A DNA stretch of 64,000 bases from JANQHO01 sp965218075 (GTDB lineage Bacteria; Bacteroidota; Bacteroidia; Flavobacteriales; Schleiferiaceae), in NCBI GenBank assembly GCA_965218075.1, contig CBDCJZ010000003.1, positions 372,001 to 436,000 on the forward strand, read 5' to 3'. Positions 34,354-44,503 of the stretch are shown in pieces. The notes beneath the pieces were generated by a model. That model saw only the letters and a program-made list of their open reading frames with translations, had not been told where the DNA came from and did not search any database. A program made the position numbers and the translations under genes. Positions within the stretch are counted from its first letter, which is position 1. Each line of letters starts with the position of its first letter.

Positions 34354-34990
34354 TTAGAATAAGGTTTTTCCTTTCCTGTACGCTCTAATTCCTAGTAGAG
34401 TAGACAGGGTACTAAATATCTTTTCATCTAGTATTTCTTGTGCTGTTAATATTTGTAATTTAGGATAATGATTTGGAGGCAAGTCTTTTTTATAACTTAT
34501 TACATTAAAATTACCTTTTCTTTCGGCTGTCTCTGCCATTTTATCGCTAGGCTCTTGTTCTAAAATAAATCTGCCCATAACTGCTTTCTCTTTTCCCATA
34601 GTTCTCCTGACCATAGCTGGGTTTACTTGTCTGCCGGTTTTAACTGAAAATACCATCTTCCCCCACCTAATCCATTTTCTATTTAATCTTATTGCTGCCT
34701 CTGCAGCAGTTCCACATCTGCAAAATTGGTCTAAAATAGTATCCTCCTCCTCGGAGCTGGCCTTAATAATACGCTCTTAATAGTGCCAATGGCTTTTGTG
34801 TAGTATAGTCTAAACGTTCTTCTGCCATTGGATTGATAGGGGGAATATCAGCCCAAATGTCTGAGGCGGGCTTCCCTTTAGACTCATCTAAATATTGACG
34901 ACGATTCCCTTGTATATCATATTGTAGACCCGATTGGAATTAATAAGGATGGCCTAAATAGATGAGATTTACTTTTACATCCCCGATCAA
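34354..34990 (-). pseudogene. Dead site-specific DNA-methyltransferase, C-terminal part
   Basis: Across frames the minus strand reads YLDESKGKPASDIWADIPPI, RLDYTTQKPLALL, then a motif I region DQFCRCGTAAEAAIRLNRKW. The 100-codon frame at 34656-34354 follows (GRQVNPAMVRRTMGKEKAVM, YPKLQILTAQEILDEK). This is the C-terminal half of a beta-class methylase of the type that ends ...DPFCGCGTTxxAAxxLNRxW and YPxIQILT. Motif I is mutated (DPFCG to DQFCR), there are frameshifts, and the N-terminal half with the catalytic motif is gone. Non-functional. Confidence 0.75.
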
Positions 34991-35010
34991 TGAGCTTTTG
35001 CAGAGTTTTC

Positions 35011-35037
35011 TTAACAATCTTAACAATCTTAACAATC
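35011..35037. repeat. Three tandem copies of TTAACAATC
   Basis: Copies at 35011-35019, 35020-35028 and 35029-35037 are identical. The repeat sits between the dead methylase and the transposase relic and is not in a recognised frame. Confidence 0.9.
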
Positions 35038-35099
35038 GGACCTATAAAGTAGGTTTTGATTGAGTGTAAACTAAATTGCCTATAGAATTTAGTATCAAA

Positions 35100-35950
35100 T
35101 CATCTTGTTTAAGGTGTTAAAGAACATCTAATTTTTGTCAGTGCCTCTATTATTATTTATATTATTAGGTAAACTCCATAAGATAATCATCTAAGTATTT
35201 AGTATTTATATGCTGATAAATACCATAAATCCCTCTTTATTACAATAGACCAGAACTCTTCTATTGTATTGATATAGTAATGATCATTGCTACAAAATCT
35301 TTCTTTATGCTTAATGATTTTATGATACATAGGTCCCCCTATACTTTTATTAGGATGAATTCTCATCTGTTATAAGAGTGCTTTTTCTCCAATCTACATT
35401 CGCCCCTATCATTTTATCAATTTCATATTTATTAGGGTTGTCTGTCTTTTCAGTATGTACAGATCCTTTTCCCTCTACCATTCCTAGAATAGAAGCCTTC
35501 TTACTTCCTCTACCTCTCTTATTTGAAGATGTCTTTTTCATACAGTCTTTCTAACATTGCTTTTACGTGGTTTACTACCTACATAGGTCTCGTCCATTTC
35601 TATAGTTCTTTTCAATAACTCACTGCCACCTTCTCATAGCTTACGTATTTTCTACCTCCATATACCAAGCAGTGGTCTGCATAATCCACAATCTCTAGCT
35701 AATTGAGTACTACTTATGCCTTTCTTTGCATTTAATATAAGACTGATAGCTAAAAACCACTTTTGTAAAGGTATTCTTGTTCGATGAAATATAGTTACCT
35801 ATTGAAACTCTAAAGCACTTACAATAGTTATAATTTTGGCAATTATACTGGTCGTCTTGTCCTTTTGTCCAATCTTTTCGCATCGTCCCACAATAAGGGC
35901 AAATCGGCTTCTCTTCCCATCTTATACTTTCTAAATGTTTTATGTAACTT
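35100..35950 (-). mobile_element. ISXO2-like (IS1595-family) transposase relic
   Basis: Reading from right to left in mixed frames: CPYCGTMRKDW with YNCQNYNCKCFRVSIGN (zinc ribbon), FTKVVFSYQSY, EMDETYVGSKPRKSN (first catalytic Asp region), then RGRGSKKASILGMVEGKGSV (35541-35350), and finally HYYINTIEEFWSIVIKRGIY. This is the full domain order of ISXO2-like transposases. At least four frameshifts or stops make it inactive. Terminal inverted repeats were not identified. Confidence 0.8.
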
Positions 35951-36117
35951 TACTCTGTTGGAAGATTTTTGAGCAATTTAAATATATCCATCCCTTGTTT
36001 TATAATACAGAGATAAATAAAATCAAGTCTTTAACAAAGAATTACGTTATGTTTTCCCCTTGGTGGTTTTTCCCAAGATCTGATTCCGTAGCAGGAAGGT
36101 CAGATGAGAATGGTAAC

Positions 36118-37992
36118 TTATGCATACTTATGCTCGGCTTCTTCCACTCCGTGAGTCAGCTTTTTCAGTTTCTTGAAGAAAATGAGCAATAGTAGCCCGA
36201 AAGCTGTGGTAAATAGGGTTATCATTATAAAGGTGCGAAGCTCGCGCTTGTTGCTGGCCTCAAATAGAACGATCTCTCCTTTATAATTGGCCAGGTCTTT
36301 CGCTATGCTTTTTCCACTACCGATGGCTTTTTTATCATTTTTATTCTCATAGCTAATAGTAATGTGCTGGGGGTTTTCTTTGCTGGCTTCAGCATTTCGG
36401 AGCACTCTGGTTAATATTTCTCTGTTTTTCTCGTTCAGCTTTACAAATTCTTGCAGCCTGGTACTTTTATCTTCATTAGTTAGCATTGGCTCATTCTTCT
36501 CGAGATAAGCTAGCCCCTTAAGTTCAAAATTTCTAGCTTTAGCTAAAGTAGTATCTGATACAAAACTGCTGATATTTTCGTAGTCAGCCTCTATCTCGAC
36601 ATAGATAGACTTGGTCTGTGAAGCCTCTCCTATGGCCCCAGCCACTTTGTTTCCTAAACCGCTAGCGGCAAAGTAAACACCCATCATTATAGATACATAA
36701 CGTGCAGGAGCCAGTTTAGTGATGAAGGATAAAGCTACCGGAGAGGCAGAAAGCTCACCTAAAGTATGGAAAAGGTAGGCAAGGATAATCCATATCAAAG
36801 TAGCTTGACCTGCACTAAGGACTTCGAGAGAGGCCTTAGCCATAAAAAGGAAACCAATTCCCATTACAATGGTGCCGATGGCCATTTTATAAAGAGAAGA
36901 AGCTTCACCGTCTTTTTTTTTGCGCCAAGCCCAGAAGTTGGCTACAATAGTCCCAAAGATGATAATGAAAATGGCATTCACTGATTGGAATACAGAAGCG
37001 GGTATTTCAAATCCAAGTACGTTGCGGTTTACTTTCTGCTTGGTGTAGATATTCATCAGGCCACCAGCCTGTTCAAAAGCCCCCCAGAAAACTATTACTA
37101 TGATAAAGGAAATAAGCAATACCACATAGCGATCTTTCTCTACTTCTGTTAGTTCATTGTAGATTACCATCATCAAACCAACTATTAAGCCCAAGAACAT
37201 CCCTAGTAAGCCATAACCTATAATCCCGATTGCAATAAGGTAAATAGAGAGAATTTCTATAATTGTAAAAGCAGTCAAAGGGACCTTTTCCCTAAAGAGC
37301 TTACAAAGCAAACGGCTCAGGCTTTCATCTGATCGGGTTTTTTCTTCTTTAGTGGGGCCCTCCCCTACCCCTATCAGGTGTTTTTGACCCCATATAAAAA
37401 CAATCTGACCCAAAAGCATTCCTATACCAGCCATGCCAAAACCGTAGTGCCAGCCTATAGTTTCACCAACATAGCCTACTGCCAGCGAAGCTGCAGCTGC
37501 CCCTATATTAATACCAATATAAAAAATAGTAAAGCCCTTATCTCTGCGTATATCACCTTGACGGTATAACCCACCTACCATAGTGGAGATATTGGGTTTT
37601 AATCCCCCCACACCTAAAATGATCAAGGTGAGACCCAAATAAAAGGCCCACATGTGCTCTGCTGCCAAAATACTATGTCCAACACAGAGTATTAATCCAC
37701 TGATCAGAACACTTTTCTTCTGCCCAATGAATTTATCAGCGAGTATCCCACCTGGGATTGACATTACATAGACGAGCATTGTATACCAGCCATACAGGGC
37801 CAAGGCATCAACTTTACTCCATCCCAAACCAGGGTTAAGACCCGTTGCTGATGTGATCATGTATAATACTAGAATGGCTCGCATTCCGTAATAAGAAAAG
37901 CGTTCCCACATTTCCGTAAAAAACAGGATGTACAATCCTACAGGATGTCCGAAGAGTTCCTTTCTTTCAATGGGATGTGCAGTGTTTGCCAT
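36118..37992 (-). CDS. POT-family proton-coupled peptide transporter
   Basis: The 624-aa membrane protein has the PTR2 features FTEMWERFSYYGMRAILVLY (ExxER-type motif, about 26-45), GGILADKFIGQKK and FTIFYIGINIGA near 150-165. At least twelve transmembrane segments are seen. Between the last two is an unusual soluble insertion of about 120 residues (about 465-585, with YENISSFVSD and ITISYENKNDKKAIG). It imports di- and tripeptides using the proton gradient. The dipeptidyl peptidase gene 73 bases upstream on the same strand would supply dipeptides, so the two probably act together. Confidence 0.92.
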   Translation of the reverse strand: MANTAHPIERKELFGHPVGLYILFFTEMWERFSYYGMRAILVLYMITSATGLNPGLGWSKVDALALYGWYTMLVYVMSIPGGILADKFIGQKKSVLISGLILCVGHSILAAEHMWAFYLGLTLIILGVGGLKPNISTMVGGLYRQGDIRRDKGFTIFYIGINIGAAAASLAVGYVGETIGWHYGFGMAGIGMLLGQIVFIWGQKHLIGVGEGPTKEEKTRSDESLSRLLCKLFREKVPLTAFTIIEILSIYLIAIGIIGYGLLGMFLGLIVGLMMVIYNELTEVEKDRYVVLLISFIIVIVFWGAFEQAGGLMNIYTKQKVNRNVLGFEIPASVFQSVNAIFIIIFGTIVANFWAWRKKKDGEASSLYKMAIGTIVMGIGFLFMAKASLEVLSAGQATLIWIILAYLFHTLGELSASPVALSFITKLAPARYVSIMMGVYFAASGLGNKVAGAIGEASQTKSIYVEIEADYENISSFVSDTTLAKARNFELKGLAYLEKNEPMLTNEDKSTRLQEFVKLNEKNREILTRVLRNAEASKENPQHITISYENKNDKKAIGSGKSIAKDLANYKGEIVLFEASNKRELRTFIMITLFTTAFGLLLLIFFKKLKKLTHGVEEAEHKYA

Positions 37993-38065
37993 AGTTTAAT
38001 TCTGTGTATATTATTTCGTTAATTCTCTATCTAAAGCAAATGAGAAGATACTAAAAAATACAGGG

Positions 38066-40246
38066 TCACAGGTTTTCCAGGATAAAATTGGTCATCTTTT
38101 TATACAGGTGATACCGAGTATTTCCTCCACCTATGGCATGGTTTTTATCGGGATAAATAAAAAGATCAAATTGCTTGTTGGCTGCTACCAACGCATTGAC
38201 CATGTACATAGTATTTTGCAAATGCACGTTGTCATCGGCCGAACCGTGAATCAATAAATAAGATCCTTTCATTTTGTTTACATGGCTAAGGGGTGAGCTA
38301 TCGTCATATCTCTTGGCGTTATCTCGTGGGGTTTGCATATAACGTTCAGTATAAATATTGTCATAAAAACGCCAGCTAGTTACTGGTGCCACAGCAATAG
38401 CCATTTTAAAAATGTCAACTCCATTAAATAGGCAAAGGCTACTCATATAGCCCCCATAACTCCAGCCCCAAATACCTATTCTTTGTTTATTTACATAGGG
38501 TAACGTAGTGAGATATTTAGCAGCACTGATCTGATCTTTGGTTTCCAGTTTTCCCAGTTGCCTATAAGTTGCTGTTCTGAAGTCACGGCCACGACCTCCC
38601 GTTCCCCGGTTATCTACCGAGACTGTGATATACCCATAGTCAGCCAAAATCTGATACCAAAAGTAGTTGAAGTCATCATATCGGTTCTTTACTGTTTGAG
38701 AGCCTGGCCCACCATACACAAACATTAAAACGGGATAGGTTTTTCCCGAATCAAAATCCCGAGGTTTGACCATCCAACCATTCAACTCAATATCCTCCTC
38801 ATTTTTAAAGCTGAAGAATTCTTTGCCAGCCAAATCGTAACTATACAAGCGCTCCTTAAGAACAGCATTATCATTTATAACTCTGATCTGCTTTCCATCA
38901 CTGCTGTGTAGCGTTTGTAGGGTGGGAATGTCTTTGGAAGAATAGGTATTGATGTAATATTGGAGACCATTACTAAACTCAGCTTCATTCCAACCCTTTT
39001 GCTTGGATAACTTTTTCTTTTTATCGCCGGATAAACTAATGCTGTACAGATACCTTTCAAGAGGGCTTTCTTCTGCCGACTGATAGTAAAGAATATTGGT
39101 TTTTTCGTTAATGCCGTAAAATTTCATTACGTCCCAATCTCCTTTGGTAAGCTGTTTTCTTATTATCCCTTTTTCACTGATATGATATAGGTGATTATGG
39201 CCATCTTTTTCAGAGGTCCAGATGAAACTTCCATCTTTCAGAAAGCGAATATCATCGTCAATTTCTATATAAGCGGGAGCATTTTCACGGTATAATAAGA
39301 TGGACTCCCCGCTTTTGGCCTCTACTTTCCATAGAGTAATCTGATTTTGTAAACGATTCATAGTGATAATCACCAAATACTTTTCATCACTCCATAATAT
39401 GCGAGGAATGTACTCGTAGTCCTCATTGAGTTTCACTTCAATGTCTTCTTGGTCATTTATATCAAACAAATGGATGGTAACAATGGAGTTGGACTCTCCG
39501 GCCTTAGGATATTTGAACTCGTATTCTGAAGGATAGAGCTCTTTTCCGTAAACGTCCATTGAAAATAGGGGAACTTCCCGTTCATCAAACTGATAGTAGG
39601 CAATGTAGTTTCCATCAGGTGACCAGCAAAAACCTTTGTCAAAACTGAATTCTTCTTCGTAAACCCAGTCTACTGCTCCCGCTATAAAAGCGTCGTTTTT
39701 TCCCATTCCAAATGATATCAGTTCGTTGTTAGGCTTATCAAAATCCTGAACATGCATCTGATTTTTGTAAACAAAAGCTACTTGATTACGAGTAGGCGAA
39801 AAATCAGCCAATTGCTGTTTACCGTTCACTTTTATAGAGTCTAGGGTGTTGGCTTTCAAATCATATACATAATAATAGCTTTTTGATGAGTATCGATAAA
39901 TAGATTCTGTTTCCACAGCCAGTAAAACTTTATTTTCGTCAGGTCTGAACTGGTAGCTGTCAAATAAGACGGATTTCCCCGTTTGCTCTTTGATTAACTT
40001 AGATGAGATGATAAAGCCTTTGGATTTCCCACTTTTATAGCTGAATTTTTCGATGGCAGGGAATTCATCAGCATCAACCAGAACTGTATAATATTCTCCA
40101 TCATTTATGGAACTGATACCTTGGGTTCTTTGGGCATAAAAAGAATGTTTAATCCAAACATCTTCTAATGTTACCTTTTTGCTTTGTGCATATGCCTCTT
40201 GAATAGCCAAAAATGCCAGGATGGGACATAAATATTTTTTAAGCAT
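38066..40246 (-). CDS. Dipeptidyl-peptidase IV family serine peptidase (S9B)
   Basis: The 726-aa protein has a signal peptide (YLCPILAFLAIQEAYAQ), a beta-propeller domain (about 90-450) containing GAVDWVYEEEF, the Glu-Glu motif that binds the substrate N-terminus in DPP4, and a C-terminal alpha/beta hydrolase. Catalytic residues are Ser596 (GWSYGGY), Asp671 (GSADDNVH) and His703 (KNHAI). It removes X-Pro dipeptides from peptide N-termini in the periplasm or at the surface. The next gene is a dipeptide transporter, a sensible metabolic pair. Confidence 0.95.
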   Translation of the reverse strand: MLKKYLCPILAFLAIQEAYAQSKKVTLEDVWIKHSFYAQRTQGISSINDGEYYTVLVDADEFPAIEKFSYKSGKSKGFIISSKLIKEQTGKSVLFDSYQFRPDENKVLLAVETESIYRYSSKSYYYVYDLKANTLDSIKVNGKQQLADFSPTRNQVAFVYKNQMHVQDFDKPNNELISFGMGKNDAFIAGAVDWVYEEEFSFDKGFCWSPDGNYIAYYQFDEREVPLFSMDVYGKELYPSEYEFKYPKAGESNSIVTIHLFDINDQEDIEVKLNEDYEYIPRILWSDEKYLVIITMNRLQNQITLWKVEAKSGESILLYRENAPAYIEIDDDIRFLKDGSFIWTSEKDGHNHLYHISEKGIIRKQLTKGDWDVMKFYGINEKTNILYYQSAEESPLERYLYSISLSGDKKKKLSKQKGWNEAEFSNGLQYYINTYSSKDIPTLQTLHSSDGKQIRVINDNAVLKERLYSYDLAGKEFFSFKNEEDIELNGWMVKPRDFDSGKTYPVLMFVYGGPGSQTVKNRYDDFNYFWYQILADYGYITVSVDNRGTGGRGRDFRTATYRQLGKLETKDQISAAKYLTTLPYVNKQRIGIWGWSYGGYMSSLCLFNGVDIFKMAIAVAPVTSWRFYDNIYTERYMQTPRDNAKRYDDSSPLSHVNKMKGSYLLIHGSADDNVHLQNTMYMVNALVAANKQFDLFIYPDKNHAIGGGNTRYHLYKKMTNFILENL

Positions 40247-40388
40247 TTTTAATCTTTATTTTGAAGGTTGGCGAAAATATAAAATTTTTAACGCATATGC
40301 CAATGAACCATTGCGTGATAACAAATAGTTTACTAAGTAAATTTAGAGTCATAGAAGTAGGAGAGGTAAGCTGCCTTACAGATTGTGA

Positions 40389-40982
40389 AGGGTGATGTGA
40401 ATTTGTCGTTTAGCCGGATGAATCGAATCATTGAAATTGATGAAAAAAACCTGCAGTATATAGTAAAGCCAGGGGTAATCGGTCAAGTGTTTCACCGAAG
40501 CTTATAAAGAAAAAGATTGTTTTATCCTCCAGATCCTAGTAGTTGGGGCAGCAGCTTTTTAGGTGGGAATCTTGCTTTGAATGCCGGAGGACCTAAAGCT
40601 GTGAGGTACGGAGTAACTAATGCCTATGTGCTGAACCTAGTAGTACTCTTAGCTGATGGCGAGGTGATATCGACTGCAGCTAATGTTCTAAAAAATAGTA
40701 CAGGTTACAACCTCACTCAGTTAATGGCAGGTTCGGAAGGTACTTTGGGTTATTATCACTAAGGTGGATGGCAATTATGAAGGGGAGCTAATAAAAATCT
40801 GTAAAAAAATTGCCAAAATAGTAGAAGGCTTTAATGCCAGAGAAGTTCTTTTTGCCGATAATCCCGCCGACAAAGAGACTTTGTGGAAATTGAGAAGAAG
40901 TGTTGGAGAAGCTATAAAGTCCAGCTCTATCTATAAAGAGGAGGATACTGTAGTATCCCGAGCTAGTCTGGCTCAATTTTAA
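40389..40982 (+). pseudogene. FAD-linked oxidase (GlcD/FAD_binding_4) remnant
   Basis: Fragments read GDVNLSFSRMNRIIEIDEKN, then FYPPDPSSWGSSFLGGN and AENAGG-like NAGGPKAVRYGVTNAYVL, LKNSTGYNLTQLMAGSEGTLG: the FAD-binding domain of glycolate-oxidase-type enzymes. After TLG a frameshift leads to ITK and directly to VDGNYEGELIKICKKIAKIV and KETLWKLRRSVGEAI, skipping roughly 70 residues normally between them. N- and C-termini are missing and at least three frameshifts occur. Clearly dead. Confidence 0.8.
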
Positions 40983-40988
40983 AGGGGA

Positions 40989-41642
40989 TTAAAGAAATTG
41001 GAGAAAAATAATGGCATAAAGAAAGAAACGCAAAAATCTGCTAAGAGCAATGAGCAGATAGCGGATAAAAGGATAATGCACTGCCCCGGCCACTACACTT
41101 ATTGGTGAAAATGGAAGAGGGGCCATGGCCGAAATGAAAATGAGAAGTCCACCATATTTTTTAAAGGTCAGAAATCGCTCAGCAAATTTTACATGAATCC
41201 AGTTCTGCACCCTAGGTAACTTATGCAATTGGGTACCTATTATCCAGGATATGATTCCCCCTGTATAGCTGCTGGCTGCAAGGATAAATAACATGAGATA
41301 CGGATTCTCTAAGGTGGTTGACCATACGATATAAAAATCAAGAGGTAGTATGCCCGTAAAACTCTCGCTTATAAATAAAGTCATAACTACTATCCATGTC
41401 GGATACCTTGAGGAAACATAATTCATCATGCTTTTCAGATCAACCAAGTAGTTGATAAGCCAGATAATACCCGTAAAAATAGCTATAACCAGCAATAAGT
41501 TAAGCAGATTTTTACCTATAAAGCGATAATGTCCTGACAGTCTAAAAACCCGGTGATAAATCCAGGTTTTTCCCAAAAAGGTATACCTGTGTTTCATCGC
41601 TGCTTTTTGAGCTTTATTATTCTGTTTTTCAACTTTTTCCAA
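40989..41642 (-). CDS. VTT-domain (DedA/SNARE-associated) membrane protein
   Basis: The 217-aa protein has about five hydrophobic segments after a basic N-terminus. The core reads FTGILPLDFYIVWSTT, SYTGGIISWIIGTQL, FKKYGGLLIFISAMAPLPFS and SVVAGAVHYPFIRYL, which is the VTT/DedA pattern (E/D in the first re-entrant loop, G-x-x-x-G and the R/P-rich second loop). Such proteins are thought to move lipids such as undecaprenyl phosphate or PE across the inner membrane. The role here is inferred from the family. Monocistronic. Confidence 0.75.
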   Translation of the reverse strand: MEKVEKQNNKAQKAAMKHRYTFLGKTWIYHRVFRLSGHYRFIGKNLLNLLLVIAIFTGIIWLINYLVDLKSMMNYVSSRYPTWIVVMTLFISESFTGILPLDFYIVWSTTLENPYLMLFILAASSYTGGIISWIIGTQLHKLPRVQNWIHVKFAERFLTFKKYGGLLIFISAMAPLPFSPISVVAGAVHYPFIRYLLIALSRFLRFFLYAIIFLQFL

Positions 41643-41875
41643 TACTTATGCCTTAATAGTTATTGGTGTTGGCATACTTAACTTAAGCCAATACCTTCTT
41701 TTTTGGTCAACTATATAACGTAAGGAGAATCTCAAAATGAAGGAAAATTCCACATATTCATCATTTCACTAGCTAAAGTCGGGAAAAATAATAAAGGAGT
41801 AATATCTCTAAAGCTCCTCTCCTGAGAAAGTTAGACACTATTTTTATAATTTGCTTTAATTTCTTCTTTCCAGCC

Positions 41876-43051
41876 TTATTTGAAAGCATTTAGGCCGGTT
41901 ATATCCAGTCCGGTAATTAATAAATGAACATCATGAGTTCCTTCGTAAGTAACCACAGATTCTAGGTTCATCATGTGGCGCATAATGGAATAATCACCAG
42001 TAATACCCATAGCACCTAACACTTGGCGGGCTTCACGAGCAATTTTCAGAGCTATTTCCACATTGTTTCTCTTAGCCATAGATATTTGAGCAGATGTAGC
42101 TCGGTCTTCGTTTTTGAGCATTCCTAAACGCCAGGCTAGCAATTGACCTTTAGTAATCTCAGTAAGCATTTCAGCCAGTTTTCTCTGCTGCAACTGATAT
42201 CTTGCAATTGGGCGGTCAAACTGTACTCTTTCTTTGGCATACCGCAAAGCCGTGTCGTAACAGTCCATAGCTACTCCTAATGCGCCCCAGGCAATACCAT
42301 ATCGAGCACTGTCGAGGCATCCCAAAGCAGCCCCTAAACCAGATTTGTTGGGAAGGATATTGGCCTTGTGAACCCGTACATTATCAAAAATCAGCTCACC
42401 AGTAGCATTAGTTCTAAGGCTCCATTTATTGTGAGTTTCTGGAGTAGTAAAACCTTCCATTCCTCTTTCTATTATTAAGCCGTGTACGCGGCCTCGTTCA
42501 TTCTTAGCCCATACTACAGCTATATCGGCAAATGGGGCATTACTTATCCACATTTTGGCACCGTTGAGGATAACGTGATCACCATCGTCTTTGTAACTGG
42601 TAATCATTCCTCCTGGATTAGAACCATAGTTTGGCTCAGTTAAACCAAAACAGCCCAAGTATTTGCCTGAAGCCAGCTTAGGGAGGTATTTTTCTTTTTG
42701 TTCCTCATTCCCATAAGCATAGATAGGTTCCATCACTAAAGAAGATTGAACAGAGCAGGTAGACCGAATTCCAGAATCTCCTCTTTCAATTTCCTGCATC
42801 ATAATACCATATGATATCTGATCCATTTCTGCACCCCCGTATTGCTGGGGAATAGATGGGCCAAAGGCGCCAATCTCAGCAAGCCCTTTTACTAAATGCT
42901 TTGGAAACTGAGCTCTTTGAGCATACTCTTCAATAATGGGGGTAACTTCTTTTTTTACCCAAGTGCGCGTTGCGTTCCTAACTGATAGATGTTCCTCCTG
43001 TAATAATTCATCAATCTGATAATAATCGGGAGATCGAAATAAGTCTTTCAA
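41876..43051 (-). CDS. Acyl-CoA dehydrogenase, glutaryl-CoA dehydrogenase type
   Basis: The 391-aa flavoprotein has the family signatures FGLTEPNYGSNPGGM near 135, KMWISNAPFADI near 165 and VLGAMGITGDYSIMRHMMNL near 340. The catalytic Glu is in VTYEGTHDVHLLITG, as in glutaryl-CoA dehydrogenases. It would oxidise and decarboxylate glutaryl-CoA to crotonyl-CoA, part of lysine/tryptophan breakdown, feeding electrons to ETF. Length is normal. Substrate assignment is by resemblance (YEGTHDVH, ITGDY) and less sure than the enzyme class. Confidence 0.87.
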   Translation of the reverse strand: MKDLFRSPDYYQIDELLQEEHLSVRNATRTWVKKEVTPIIEEYAQRAQFPKHLVKGLAEIGAFGPSIPQQYGGAEMDQISYGIMMQEIERGDSGIRSTCSVQSSLVMEPIYAYGNEEQKEKYLPKLASGKYLGCFGLTEPNYGSNPGGMITSYKDDGDHVILNGAKMWISNAPFADIAVVWAKNERGRVHGLIIERGMEGFTTPETHNKWSLRTNATGELIFDNVRVHKANILPNKSGLGAALGCLDSARYGIAWGALGVAMDCYDTALRYAKERVQFDRPIARYQLQQRKLAEMLTEITKGQLLAWRLGMLKNEDRATSAQISMAKRNNVEIALKIAREARQVLGAMGITGDYSIMRHMMNLESVVTYEGTHDVHLLITGLDITGLNAFK

Positions 43052-43182
43052 GGAATTAGCTCAACTTTTCGGTAAAGATAAATTAATGAAAGAAAAATAT
43101 TTTTAGGGCCATTCCCCTATTTTAGGAATGACCTTTCTTTTGTCCCCTGAGACAGATATAATTATCGTAAAAATTTAATAAG

Positions 43183-43560
43183 CTATGAAAGACCCTTTCC
43201 AACCTTCTGAATAGCACGAAAAAATCTACTATCTGAAATCAAAGAGGTAAGCCACAGAAAGAAACAATGTACCATTGCTAACGTTACTCCCCCTATATTT
43301 ATTTGAAATTCCTTTTCAAGCTCATCCTTAAATCCACCAAGATTTACGAAGCCAAAATTATAGCGAAGGTCTACTACGAGGACAAAATCAAAGTCATAAC
43401 CTACATCGATAATGGCACTAACATTCAATGATAGTATACGGGATCCGTCTTAGCTAAAGACTTCTTATAACCAAAATCATTATTTACTTGCTTTATTTCT
43501 TCGGGTGACAAGGAATTATCAAGCAATTTCGTTTTCTTTAATCCGATTTCCACATCTGTT
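43183..43560 (-). pseudogene. Possible outer-membrane beta-barrel remnant
   Basis: The minus strand reads LKKTKLLDNSLSPEEIKQVN and NDFGYKKSLAKTDPVYY, a stop, then IIDVGYDFDFVLVVDLRYNF and GFVNLGG, ending with EFQINIG. The alternating hydrophobic pattern with DLRYNFG is typical of porin-type barrels of Bacteroidota (PorT-like group). The frame is interrupted and the barrel incomplete. Family assignment is tentative. Confidence 0.35.
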
Positions 43561-44098
43561 TTGGCATGTAGCAAAAAACTTATCCCTGGGCTCGCCTGCA
43601 TATAATTCTCACATAAAAAGGAAATTTCAAGTATACAATTATCTGAAATGCTTTGGATTATTCAAAACCCACCTTGGTACATGTCACAAAGGATAAGAGA
43701 GTCATGTGTGAATCTGTAGAAAAGAGAGCTTTAAGGGTTACTGTTGAAGTAGATGGAACTTATATGAGTGGAAGGGAAATCTAATAAGCACGCAAGTAAG
43801 GAGAGCTTATAGAGAGGGAGGGATAGCAAATAAAACGGCAGTTGTTGGAATCAAAGAAAGAAATGGTAGTACAATTGGACAAAGTAGTTGAAGACACTCG
43901 CATTAATACCCTACAAGGTCTTATATTAGATGATGTATTTCCAAATACAGCGCTTATGACAGATGATTATTTGCCTTATTCTGGAATTAAAAACAAAGGG
44001 TATAAACATCCTACAGTTAAAGATAGCCGAAAAGACTTTGTAAATGGAATGATACATACAAACGATATTGAGCGTTTTGGGCTTTGCTAATTTGAAGA
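43560..44098 (+). mobile_element. IS1595-family (ISXO2-like) transposase relic
   Basis: Successive frames read ISSIQL-like scraps, YMSQRIRESCVN, TVEVDGTYMSGRE (catalytic DET/DGT region), VVEDTRINTLQGLILDDVFP, ALMTDDYLPYSGIKNKGYKH and FVNGMIHTNDIERFG, the expected order for ISXO2-like transposases. It is split by several stops and frameshifts and lacks its C-terminal end. Inactive. It differs in sequence from the relics at 35 and 55 kb, so it came from a separate insertion. Confidence 0.78.
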
Positions 44099-44308
44099 AA
44101 ATATACAATCATTTGCCAATTCTAATTATATAAGGTCAATCTAAATTTTCAAAGTTTAGATCCGTTTCCTCTCCTGAATTTAACCTAATGGGTTAAAAAT
44201 CAATCAAAAGCAAGGAAGAGAGTGTCAAAAATCTCGATCCACATTGCCTCAAATAACAACATTAATTATTCAAAATTTTATAAATCAAATTGAAAAAGTC
44301 TTAATTCC

Positions 44309-44503
44309 ATGCAGTCATCTTATGATTTGAAAAGTCATAAAAATCATATTCATGTAAAGCCAATCAAGTTGCAAAGAATTCTTATCGAAGCAGTTACAAA
44401 TAAGAATGCTCTAGTTTTAGGTCCTGCTCAGGGGGGTTATTCTGTTTTAAAATCAGTGAACTTAGCAAATAGGAATTTTTTAGGTGGTGATATTCTAGAA
44501 TAA
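44309..44503 (+). pseudogene. C-terminal remnant of a type II DNA methyltransferase
   Basis: The 64-codon frame reads NHIHVKPIKLQRILIEAVTN, ALVLGPAQGGYSVLKSVNLA and NRNFLGGDILE. This parallels the methylase end HPTQKPxxLxxRLIxxxTNxxxLVLDPFAGSGTTxxAxxxLNRNFIG. The SAM-binding DPFAGSG is now GPAQGGY, so it cannot bind cofactor, and the catalytic half is missing. Its TAA overlaps the next ATG (TAATG), an original R-M operon junction. Confidence 0.65.
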
